Shown here: one piece after another, positions 35,300-46,832 of the stretch
How positions within the stretch are numbered: position 1 is the stretch's first letter
How the letters are laid out: the number at the start of each line of letters is the position of its first letter
Assembly: GCA_022818135.1 (NCBI GenBank)
Contig: JAFMSR010000005.1
Location: 28,087,865-28,151,864 of the forward strand
Reading direction: 5' to 3'
DNA from: Saxidomus purpurata
Lineage: Eukaryota > Mollusca > Bivalvia > Venerida > Veneridae
Length of the DNA: 64,000 nucleotides
Notes under the pieces: model-generated
The model's input: only the letters and a program-made list of their open reading frames with translations
Databases searched by the model: none
What the model was told of the DNA's origin: nothing
Made by a program: the position numbers and the translations under genes

Positions 35300-35939
35300 T
35301 ACGGTGGCACAGAGGTGACATGTGTATGTTTTTATTTATCTCGTGCGCACGACATACTAAGTCGTGCGCACAAGATACTAAGTCGTGCGCACGAGATACT
35401 ATGTCGTGCGCACGAGATAATTAAGTCGTGCGCACGAGATACTATGTCATGCGCACGAGTTACTAAGTCGTGCGCACGAGTTCCTAAGTCGTGCGCACGA
35501 GATACTATGTCGTGCGCACGAGATAATTAAGTTGTGTTATTGATTTGATGATTACAATGTAGGGAACTGATTTGCGCCACCGTATTTCCGCTATCAGCCA
35601 TTCTCAAACAGTATTCATGTATGTAAAGTGTATTCTGATTGGCTAATTATGTCGTGCGCACGACTTAGTAACTCGTGCGCACGACATAGTAACTCGTGCG
35701 CACGACTTAATTATCTCGTGCGCACGACATAGTATCTCGTGCGCAGAATATCTCGTGCGCACGCTACTCGTGCGCACTAGTAACTCGTGCGCACGACATA
35801 GTATCTCGTGCGCACGACATAGTATCTCGTGCGCACGACTTAGTACTCGTGCCAATGTCGTGCCCCTGACGCACGACTTAGTATGTCGTGCGCACGACAT
35901 AGAATAAAAACATACACATGTCACCTCTGTGCCACCGTA
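35300..35939. mobile_element. TIR element filled with palindromic TCGTGCGCACGA repeats
   Basis: Perfect 36-bp terminal inverted repeats begin TACGGTGGCACAGAGGTGAC. Inside each end is an array of a ~20-bp unit with the palindrome CGTGCGCACG alternating with 'atactaagt' or 'acatagtat' (about 35340-35530 and 35650-35900). A ~110-bp centre contains another GCGCCACCGTA. Flanks GGCTGT and GGTTGT could be a degenerate target-site duplication. Open frames of up to 158 codons are by-products of the repeat. The whole can fold back on itself. Confidence 0.85.
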
Positions 35940-36015
35940 GGTTGTTGCTACACTAGGACAAAATAATGCAAAATTGTATGAAAGTGGAACACATAAACAC
36001 AGCATTGTATAATAC

Positions 36016-36095
36016 AATTTAATATGTATCATATATATATGTATGTTGAATGTCGTTTTGATATTTTTCAAAACTAATATGATACATATTAAATT
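36016..36095. repeat. 19-bp inverted repeat (hairpin)
   Basis: AATTTAATATGTATCATAT at 36016 is exactly inverted at 36077-36095, with a 42-base loop. AT-rich; function unknown. Confidence 0.7.
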
Positions 36096-36461
36096 ATATC
36101 TATATATATATATACACAAAGCAGTATGACTAGGTATTCTATGGTTTAAAACTGAGAATTAAAAAACGTATGATATATATATTTGATATTTATTTCATGT
36201 AAATCCATTAGGCTAAAAAGCCCATGAGGCAAACATATACAAAATTTTATGGCAAACAGCAAATAATAATAGTGTAAATACATATGACATGATACTTAAT
36301 ATTACTTTACCAAAGTGGAGAAGGTTTAACAATATTTTGAACATTTCACATCTAAACAGTTATTTCATATTCACTCACACCCAGTTTTGACGTCAACCTT
36401 TCACAAAACGAAACAGAAAGGTTAACCAACCGGCGATTATAAATCTATACTAAATGATAGC

Positions 36462-36698
36462 TCAAGGAGTCCGAGCACATGGTATGAGTCTCATGATTAG
36501 CACTAATCTTCTATTATATGTGTCTTCTAATTCAATTCCGTATGTCGTTACAATATTTAAGTTTTTGACTGGCAAAACTCTTTTTTTTTCAGGATGACAT
36601 AAGTCATAAAAAGCGTTGGTTTTCATCAAATCAATAGTGTTAGTTTCTACTTTTCCGTTTCCGTTTAACTCCAGTCGGAGACATCTTTGCTCTATCAA
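36462..36698 (-). CDS. Unassigned 78-codon ORF
   Basis: Reads MIEQRCLRLELNGNGKVETN, then FYDLCHPEKKRVLPVKNLNI and ELEDTYNRRLVLIM. The composition is protein-like but no family or splice context is recognisable. It lies 1.2 kb beyond the end of the papain-fold-like gene on the same strand. Could be chance. Confidence 0.2.
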   Translation of the reverse strand: MIEQRCLRLELNGNGKVETNTIDLMKTNAFYDLCHPEKKRVLPVKNLNIVTTYGIELEDTYNRRLVLIMRLIPCARTP

Positions 36699-37859
36699 CG
36701 TCTTCTTACCCTGACTTATGGCACTGAAGTCTCTTTGTGGAAATCATGTATCACTGTCATACAACTGAGACATGTGTAAAGGGGTGACATGGTCAGAAGT
36801 TCCAATTCACCAGAGTTCCAGAATTCACCAGAAAACATCTGTAAAGCACAATGAGTCAAACTTATCTATTTTACAATATGTTACAAACAGTTCTGTAGAT
36901 CATGGGAAGGTGAAACTTATACACCAACTTTCTCTATTCGAAAAACAAATCTGCCTAAGAACATTACAGTTTCTGATCAAAAACGTACTAAAAATACGTT
37001 GTTACTTTGTCTTATACTAGGAGTATAAGACATTTTTTTTTTTGATACTGAAAACACCGAAATATTATAAATAATATGTATTTAGAACGAAAACATATTT
37101 AATCAATGCACTATTTAATCAATTTACCTCAGACTTTATGTAACTGAGTCCACAGTATGTGACACATGAACACTCTAGTGCTGGTTGGTCCCTCTATAGC
37201 CACAGTATTATCTCCGATACTTGTCTTAACACAGGTTGTTGCCTCAAGTATAATGCCAGCGAACTGTTTATTCTCGAACTGAAAATAGAGCGACAGTCAG
37301 GTAGACATATTATTACCTCATGTATGTTTTTCCCTAAACTTCAATTGTGATGTCAGCATAAAAGTAACTTGTCACAACAAAAGAATTTCAATTGAGAACA
37401 ATGTAAAGTCAGCATCATGAAAGCTAGAATAAAATGATGTTGTGAGATTATTCACCCCTTTTGTATGTCTTGACTGTTGAATTCCTTTATTCCCCCTGCA
37501 CCATTCTATAAAAGTCTTACCTTTTTCTTAAGGTAGGGAGTATTCGGCGATAAAGCAGTTGATGAGTTGATCGAAATTCATAGCATTCCCTTCTACATTT
37601 GAACTCCTGTAGTAACTTTGGTAGTCAGTCCAAACGACATAGGTTTTTTTTTACCTTTTGCTGGAATTTGTTCAAGCTTGAAATATTCCAGTTACGTCCG
37701 CTGTTCTTAAGCACCAGCAGAATAACACATCACAAAGTTTATCTCTCTTTCAAAATGATATACTTCAGACAGATCTATCTTACTATGTCAGGATTATACG
37801 CACTGGCGGCACAAATTTTACGTCATGCCAACTTTTGCTAGAATACGTCTTACTATGAT

Positions 37860-38780
37860 TTAGTGTCCTGATACGGCCAGAACCATTTCAGTGTGCTCAT
37901 CATCTGTCGGCTGACGTATTCGTTTTCTTATCGACAGACTGATAACCGTGTTATGTACGTGCAAGTCTCTGAAGTCGGAAACACCACTGACGTGTCGGTT
38001 TGTCTCTTGATCAAGAACGTGTTCGTGTGTTTCAAGTAAATTAATACATTGTGTAACATCTTCCTTAATTAATTCAGCAACTTCTTCATCAATGTGTTCG
38101 GAGCTGTCTGATTGACAAATTGAAATATTTTTGTTCGGTTTGAGCCAGTGATACACATGTTTGATTAATTCTAGAGAACCTGAGAGGGGCGATAATGCCG
38201 ATATCATCTTGTAAATGCGTTCGCTGAGAATTCCAATTCCCAAGTAGGGATATAATGATATACAATGTTTACAGGAGTTGCCGCACCCCACTTTTTGTCT
38301 CTTGTTGTATCCTTCCTGTACATACTGAAAAACTCTTTTTGGAGTTTTAATCTCCAGGTTACAATCTCCGGTATTCTTTTCAAACCAGCTTGATCCTTGA
38401 CACAATGCTTGGTATACGACAACGGCACAGTTATTCGTCCGAAGATCATATATCGGCTTTTCATTTGTAAAATTCTCCCACCAAGCTTTAATTGCGGTAG
38501 CATCAAGCCCGTAGACTGGTACCGACATCGGATGTCCATTTGTTTTAACTTCATCTTTAAGCTTTGAATACCATTCCGCCTGGCATCTTCCATTCTTTAT
38601 ATCGCAACTTTTAGTACCTTTCTTCGGCCAAAAACTTATGTAGCACTTGTTTGAAAGTTGTAAAGAAATATGTCCAAAACTAATTACAGACGAATACGAA
38701 TTCCAAAGCATAAGATACGATGGTTCATCATCCATATCGCCCATTTCAATATACACAAAATATATGTTCGGCACTTTCAA
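37860..38780 (-). CDS. Intronless LRAT/NlpC-P60-like (permuted papain fold) protein
   Basis: 306 codons from the first ATG. Starts at codon 13 or 16 (MGDMDDEP or MDDEPSYL) are likelier, because the paralogue at 43294 begins at that point. Visible motifs: FGHISLQL (His37), CYISFWPKKG (46-55), AWWENF (99-104), YDLRTNNCAVVVYQAL (Cys118) and a C-x3-C-x2-C cluster (166-173). A His before an Asn-Cys is the catalytic order of circularly permuted papain-fold hydrolases and acyltransferases (LRAT, YiiX-type); the NCxxVVYxAL stretch looks like their Cys-nucleophile helix. The last ~100 residues are charged and unique. No signal peptide or membrane segment is clear. The reading frame is intact. Substrate unknown; the enzyme assignment is inference from motif order only. 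Confidence 0.7.
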   Translation of the reverse strand: MKVPNIYFVYIEMGDMDDEPSYLMLWNSYSSVISFGHISLQLSNKCYISFWPKKGTKSCDIKNGRCQAEWYSKLKDEVKTNGHPMSVPVYGLDATAIKAWWENFTNEKPIYDLRTNNCAVVVYQALCQGSSWFEKNTGDCNLEIKTPKRVFQYVQEGYNKRQKVGCGNSCKHCISLYPYLGIGILSERIYKMISALSPLSGSLELIKHVYHWLKPNKNISICQSDSSEHIDEEVAELIKEDVTQCINLLETHEHVLDQETNRHVSGVSDFRDLHVHNTVISLSIRKRIRQPTDDEHTEMVLAVSGH

Positions 38781-38845
38781 TTTCTCCGTGAAAACTGTAT
38801 ATTAACTAGACTGCTATGTATGTATACACACTTAGTCACTTGGAT

Positions 38846-38890
38846 TTCCCCAAATATTCTATAATACTTTGCCCCAAATATTCTATAAAT
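38846..38890. repeat. Direct repeat with TATA-like cores upstream of the papain-fold-like gene
   Basis: Two copies of CCCCAAATATTCTATAA, about 26 bases apart, lie 65-110 bases upstream of the first ATG of the minus-strand gene. On the coding strand they give TTATAGAATATTTGGGG and a nearby TATTTATAGAA, which could act as a core promoter. Speculative. Confidence 0.35.
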
Positions 38891-41056
<2,166 letters not shown>

Positions 41057-41059
<3 letters not shown>

Positions 41060-43293
41060 TTTTAGGTTTGGAACTTATTATATACATTGTATTTACCGAT
41101 GTCACACGGCTTTAGTTATAATTTAATGTTTAAAAGACCTGCTCCTGGTCAGTTTATTTAACAAAATTCATTGAATTGCTTTAAGTAATGAAACGAAACT
41201 ATTTTGATGCCGCACTGACCTTGATATACATTAGCTCTTCTTTTACATTCAAATGAACCATTTCGTAAATTACAGGAAAATTGCCAAGGCGGTAAACGAA
41301 TTGTTTTGTTTGATCTTGGAAATACGTCAATCAAAATTTCAGTAATCCTTTGTGGGTGATAATAACTTCAATTGTTTTGCATCTCAGAATCGAAATATTC
41401 TGGGTCGTGATGAGGTGTCGAAATAGTTTATGATGATAAAGATTATACCCCCTCTTTATTTCTAATGATATACCCTTTCGATAGTCTGCGTATAATGCTT
41501 GTAACAAGAATTAATGTACGGAACATGTTTTATCTAGAATCTATATCAATTTAAAGGCTATGTTATATCTCCTGAATACTGAAATCAGATATATGAGGCA
41601 AATGCTGACACTTTAAGACATCATTTAAAATGACCGTAGACACAGTTTTACCGGGTGTGAAAATTTTCAGTTTATCCTCGTTTCTTTACAATACCCTGCG
41701 GGATTTGGGTTTTGAACACGTGCAAAAAAATCATAGACAAAAAGCAAACATTTTTTATTCAAACCCACTTATATATTAACATCCTTATCTAGAAGACTTA
41801 ATATCGACCTGTAAAAAAGAAAGAAAAGAAAGCAGATGTTCATGTGCAAGTTTGCGCGTGACCCCTCTTAGTGGACAACTAAAAACCCTAGTTTCTTGTT
41901 AAAGCTCACTCCTTTTGCTGCCGTTTACATCACATCCGGTGAAACTGAAAGAAGCATGACGTCAGGAGGCTCCGAGCAGTGTTTACAATCAAAATTTGCC
42001 GTCACCCCGAAGGATATTCAGTATATACCTCTTCATATATTACGTTGGATCTATTTCTACTAGTTATTACACACTGGCGCTATTATTTGCTACAGCGACC
42101 AACGTCAAACTGCCAATATACATATTCAAGTATAATTGTTCCTCCTTTGACTCTATCTTAGACAAAGTATCATCTTCTAGAGTTTTATTTTTGGTAGCTG
42201 TGTGATCAACTCTCCCAAAGTTTATAAATTGGGGAGTTATACAAGTTACAAAAGTGTCCAAAATGTTTAGACACCGCAGCTCCATTAACATGCCTGTTGT
42301 GTAATACCGATTTATGGATCTTTATAAGCTCAGTTTCCGTATGAAAGACTACAAGTTATGGCACTGATGGAGCTAGGGATTGAACTTGTTGTCTCTAGAT
42401 TACAAAGCAGCGAATAACGACTAATAAAATAAATTATCGGCTCCTATGACATCCTTCCTATAAATAGTGGTGGCATTTATTCTAGAGAAAAGTAGCATCT
42501 AGTCATCACAATAGACTAACTACAAGGTTCGGCAATTATAACGGATTTGTTATACATTGTACTATCGTTACTGTATAAGCATTTTTTTTTATTAAATACA
42601 TTAAAAGTGAAACCAAACAATTAAGACAAAATGTTTATTAACAAACAATTGCAATACAAAATCGTAATTGCATAATCAAACTGTTCCCCTGACAATACAT
42701 AAATGTATATAAAAAATATGAACAGCTTTCACAATGCATAAAACTTGAACACAACTTTTCAGTAAGAATGTCATTGCATAAAACCAGGCTTCAATTCATT
42801 GCACTTGTAAAAACAGATGCCGCTATGAAATAAAATAAACAAGTATCAAAAGGTTTACTTTCCATTCAAATGAAATGAATAATAGAAGTGAATGAATGTT
42901 TTGTAAATAGAATACAAAAGAATGAAGTGTTGAAACACATTCATATTGGTTCTGAACTATTTCATAAGTGAAGATGAAATTATACACTATGATAAAGTTT
43001 GAACGCTATAGGCATGTGATATTTGACATCAACTATCTGAAGCAGATCTGTCCAATCTACATTTGGAGCTTTGAATAAGATAGAATACGTTATTCTCACT
43101 TCTTTTTCAATATAAATTCCGTGAACATCAGTACAATCCTTGATTATTCAGTATTTCCTTGTGTTCAGTGCATCGCTATAACTGATATATACTTCTTTCA
43201 CAATCATGGCGAAATTCAAAGTAAACTGCTGATATTTCATCATGGACATGTTTTGTTCATGCGGTACATGTAGAAATATGTTATAATATCTCC
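41057..43293. other. No gene recognised
   Basis: Unique AT-rich sequence. One CRE-like TGACGTCA lies at about 41956, in a locally GC-richer patch that could be a promoter. Overlapping 60-74 codon frames at 41979-42291 have no supporting features. Confidence 0.5.
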
Positions 43294-43938
43294 TCACAAT
43301 AGTGTATAATCATAATTAATGAAATTGTGTTGTTCTATTTCGACTAAATTGAGCACATGTACCCTAATATTTCTTTCTAGTCGTCTTTTTGGAAGCAATG
43401 CCCTTATTGGTCTCAAGTATGCTTGATAAAAATGTTTGCACTTGCAGCCTGCAATGTAAAATGGCATCACGTGGATACAGGACATACATAGTATGCTACA
43501 TGACTGTTTCTTTCCTTCAACGTATCCCTCCGCATATTCAAATACTCTTTCTGGTGTTGGAATACATTTTCCTGTGTTATGAACAAACCAGTTTGAACCA
43601 CGACAAAGAGCTATATAAACTACTGTTGCACAATTCTGGTTCTTAAGATTGTATTTTGGTGGTTGTCTAACGAAGTTTTGCCACCAAGCTGTGATCGCCT
43701 TAACATCAAGTCCACCAATTTCAATCTCTTTAGCAGGTTTTCGCTTAAGGTCTGCTTTCTCCTGAGCTAAACTCTCGTAACATTTTGCAGGACAGTCATC
43801 ATTAATACATAACCATATACACGAATTATTTATCGGGTACAAACTTATGTATAGTCCATTTGGCAGAAGTAGGGAAATATGTCCAAGGCCTGACAGAGAA
43901 TTACTAGACTTCCACAAATATAAAATGCATTCAGTCAT
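43294..43938 (-). CDS. Intronless LRAT/NlpC-P60-like protein, paralogue 2
   Basis: 214 codons. It aligns with the gene at 37860 over the whole N-terminal domain: LGHISLLL (His20), LYISLYP (29-35), AWWQNF (84-89), YNLKNQNCATVVYIALCRGS (Cys103) and the same C-x3-C-x2-C cluster (147-154). His-to-Cys distance is 83 residues here and 81 in paralogue 1. It lacks the long charged C-terminal tail of paralogue 1 and instead ends shortly after a basic LLPKRRLERN segment. A 3' splice-like tttccaaatcag lies 20 bases upstream of the ATG, so a 5' UTR exon is possible. Catalytic role inferred, substrate unknown. Confidence 0.7.
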   Translation of the reverse strand: MTECILYLWKSSNSLSGLGHISLLLPNGLYISLYPINNSCIWLCINDDCPAKCYESLAQEKADLKRKPAKEIEIGGLDVKAITAWWQNFVRQPPKYNLKNQNCATVVYIALCRGSNWFVHNTGKCIPTPERVFEYAEGYVEGKKQSCSILCMSCIHVMPFYIAGCKCKHFYQAYLRPIRALLPKRRLERNIRVHVLNLVEIEQHNFINYDYTLL

Positions 43939-44542
43939 GATTTCTCACGCACCAAACTGATTTGGAAAAAAATTGCCACAGACTGCGCATATGTATCACA
44001 GCTTGTCTATCACACAACATAGGGAACTGAAATAAGAAAAAGGTTGCACTAAGGAAAATGTTCTTACAGCATATCGATACCGATAGTAAAAACTCTAACC
44101 CAAATTGTCTTTATATTAAAACAAGTTCGCGGGAACTAGCGGTTCAAATATAGCAACGTCAGATATCAAATAACAAATTTCGCATGATCTCATTTATACA
44201 GTACTCCAGATTTGACAATACTCTCATCAACTTTTGATAGTTTAAATGATTTAAAAGATTATGATTTCTTGCAACCATAAAACAAGCTTGCGAATAATGC
44301 TGGTTTAGCGCTGTAAAGCTCTTGACTTTCGGTTATTTCGTGATTTTCGTATCTGAACATGACAAGTGAAGTTGACAGAGCAGCGGACTAAGTGGCGTGT
44401 TTGTGCTCACTTGTCAGACCAGATTCCTTGAAATAACCAACTTTTACGCATAATTCTTACTACTAGTAATCGATGATTTTAAACAAGTTTACGTACGAAT
44501 CATTATTGTGCATGCTAGTTATAATCATAGAGAACAAATTCT

Positions 44543-44605
44543 ACCTGATAGTCCTCTTTCGGGAAGCGATGGCCTTATTATATATCCAAAGTATAAAATC
44601 AAAAT
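44543..44605 (-). pseudogene. Scrap of a third papain-fold-like copy (C-terminal end)
   Basis: Plus-strand sequence here matches 43376-43434, which encodes the basic C-terminal segment of paralogue 2, with about three quarters of bases alike. No other part of the gene is visible beside it, so this is a relic of a further duplicate. Confidence 0.5.
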
Positions 44606-45114
44606 GATAATTAAACAGTAAGTATACTGCCAATTAAGTAATTCATTCTTTCTAAGCATAACGTAATAAAATAATAATAGATAAATGTGTATATGGGAAA
44701 CCAGTAATTCTGAAATAAGTTCAAATACATATGGAATCCCAAATTAAAGTAAGGGTTTATGATTACAAAATATCGATACTTTTAACATTTGAACTTTTGA
44801 TATAATCCTCTTCAGTTGTGCTAAAGTTCAAGCGGTTTCTGTCTCTACTCGAAATATCTTCAAATAATAGTAAGTTTACCCTTACATGTGATATTTCTAA
44901 ATATCGTGTTTCCGACCTGTATATTGGTACTTCACCTTTTGTTATTAGTCACTAGAAAATATATTTAATTGTTTCTTCTCTTATTTGGCGTAGTAACTGT
45001 CTTCACGTAATTACAAGTAACAAGAAATGTTTCTTTAAAAAGTTTAAAGACAATCGTGGTACTTTTATCAAATAATCGTATACTTCAATATTAGTAGTAT
45101 AAAATTGAGTGTCC

Positions 45115-45170
45115 CCCCCCTGATATTTTTGCACATACTGATATTTTTGCACATACCGATATTACGATGT
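45115..45170. repeat. Short direct repeat TGATATTTTTGCACATA
   Basis: Two full copies and a partial third of a ~21-base unit directly follow a run of eight C. Confidence 0.7.
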
Positions 45171-45367
45171 AGGGGTAGTAAATGCTACAGAAACTGGTTT
45201 CTATTACCGCAAGAGTGATACCCCCGAATGGAGACACGTATATTGTTTTAAAAAGTGTTTCCACCAACCGCGATAGAGTAAAAACATCACGCATGAGTCC
45301 GGCCTGATGAAAAGGGTCACAACCGGTTAATACGTTCACTCGTGTCTCTGGTACAGGAAAGATCACC

Positions 45368-45586
45368 ATGGATGACAAAGAGAAGGAACAAATTCTGCAG
45401 CGATATTATTTCGAGGAGAAAAACCCCGCCGCTTACGCGGGTCCGCAGAAACTTTTCAGTGTTTTGAATGAAAAGTATCCCGGGGTATTTACGATAACGG
45501 ACATAAAACAATGGCTAAACAATGAAGATGCATACTCATTGCAGAAAACACGACGACACAAGTTCAAAACGGCCAATAACCTCTGA
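45368..45586 (+). pseudogene. N-terminal fragment of a transposon integrase
   Basis: 72 codons starting MDDKEKEQILQRYYFEEKNP, then YAGPQKLFSVLN, ITDIKQWLNNEDAYSLQK and a basic end. The pattern (aromatic helix, 'PAAY.G...L', then 'I...QWL...DAY.L.K..R..F') is that of the N-terminal domain of Polinton/Maverick-type integrases such as the proteins annotated as F54H12.3-like. A stop follows at once and no DDE core is found downstream, so the copy is truncated. Assigned from pattern recall only. Confidence 0.5.
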
Positions 45587-45822
45587 AAAACTAATTTTTT
45601 AATATATATTTAAAACGATACATTTGAAGAGAGTATAGTTTATGCACGCTGAGAGACAGCAGCCGACTTTTCAGGTTATAACGACCGGTTCGGAGACCAT
45701 ATCATCGCTTTTGCGTCCGCCATTCAATTAGCACTTAATGTCCGGTGTGTTACATGCATGAGTCGGTTTTCTATAGGATGTGTAGCAGAGCAAAGGTCAC
45801 ATAATATATCTCTACAGGGGTA

Positions 45823-46198
45823 TAGTAGGAATTCACTATTATATATATCAACACTATAAGCCACACGAAGTGACAAGATGAGTCATTCAGGAGGTATGAT
45901 GAGGTATTGAGGAGGTAATGAGGAGGCATGAGGAGGTAATGAGGAGGTACGAGGAGGTTATGAGGAGGGTCACTTCTTGTGGCTTATAGTGTTGATATAT
46001 ATGATAGTGATTTGGTACAGATGGCGAGGGCAGTTGCTAATAAAGCGAGACCGTTATCTCACTATGGAGAGTAACGACAAGAACATCATACATGTATTTC
46101 ATTGTAGGAAATGTGGTTACGTTTTTTTGCTTTGGAGAAACCTATTACACCACTTCAGAGTATGGCATACATGCGATACATTCGAGTATTATTCAAAT
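45823..46198. repeat. First copy of a ~376-bp tandem duplication
   Basis: Starts TAGTAGGAATTCACTATT and repeats from 46199 with the same order: small TIR element, then zinc-finger coding sequence. The right copy continues into additional coding sequence, the left does not. The duplication joins ...TTCAAA to TAGTAGG. Confidence 0.85.
45834..46009. mobile_element. Small TIR element with GGAGG repeat core (copy 1)
   Basis: Inverted ends of about 41 bases start CACTATTATATATATCAACA and contain 'tataagccacacgaagtgac'. The 90-base middle is a purine-rich repeat of 'atgaggaggta'. Looks like a hairpin-forming MITE. Confidence 0.75.
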
Positions 46199-46201
46199 TA
46201 G
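46064..46201 (+). pseudogene. Zinc-finger fragment, duplicate 1
   Basis: Reads MESNDKNIIHVFHCRKCGYV and then FLLWRNLLHHFRVWHT, a C2H2-type finger (C-x2-C, H-x4-H). It stops at the duplication joint, so only one finger remains. Confidence 0.55.
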
Positions 46202-46616
46202 TAGGAATTCACTATTATATATATCAACACTATAAGCCACACGAAGTGACAAGATGAGGCATTCAGGAGGTATGATGAGGTATTGAGGAGGTAATGAGGA
46301 GGTAATGAGGAGGTACGAGGAGGCATGAGGAGGTGATGAGGAGGTATGATGAGGTATTGAGGAGGTAATGAGGAGGTACGAGGAGGTTATGAGGAGGGTC
46401 ACTTCTTGTGGCTTATAGTGTTGATATATATGATAGTGATTTGGTACAGACGGCGAGGTCAGTTTCTAATAAAGCGAGACCGTTATCTCACTATGGAGAG
46501 TAACGACAAGAACATCATATTTCATTGTAGGAAATGTGGTTACGTTTTTTTTTTTGCTTTGGAGAAACCTATTACACCACTTCAGAGTATGGCATACATT
46601 CGAGTATTATTCAAAT
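46199..46616. repeat. Second copy of the tandem duplication
   Basis: Matches 45823-46198 but is longer because the purine-rich core of its TIR element has expanded. Confidence 0.8.
46210..46439. mobile_element. Small TIR element with GGAGG repeat core (copy 2)
   Basis: Same inverted ends as copy 1, with about 50 more bases of the atgaggaggta core. Confidence 0.75.
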
Positions 46617-46832
46617 ATCTGTGTATGCTGCGACTGCGTGTTTGAAAACCGTAAGGCATTTCTCAAGCATGTGAAAATGAAAGCCTCGGAGGTAGTGAGG
46701 AGAAACAGACCAATGCAAACGGATTCTAACCTTTTAGGGATATCTAAGGGAGGTAAAAGTCGTTTGGTTCGGTCTCCTGAATGTTTGCGGCTATATGCGT
46801 CAAAATGTTTTATTCGATTTCTATCTATATGA
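46493..46832 (+). pseudogene. Two-finger protein remnant, duplicate 2 (frameshifted)
   Basis: Same start (MESNDKNII) and first finger as duplicate 1. The T run after 'ggttacg' has 11 T instead of 7, which breaks the frame inside finger 1. In the next frame the rest of finger 1, a second C-x2-C motif (ICVCCDCVFENRKAFLKHVK) and a basic tail to LYASKCFIRFLSI follow. Either a dead copy or a homopolymer error. Its host gene family is not recognised. Confidence 0.5.

Noticed and set aside
35340..35530. CRISPR-like regularly spaced repeat
   Set aside because: The spacers are themselves repeated, the unit is a palindrome inside a TIR element, and the genome is eukaryotic.
35224..36119. Cys/Ala/Arg-rich frames of up to 158 codons
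   Set aside because: Products of the CGTGCGCACG palindromic repeat, with no independent coding signal.
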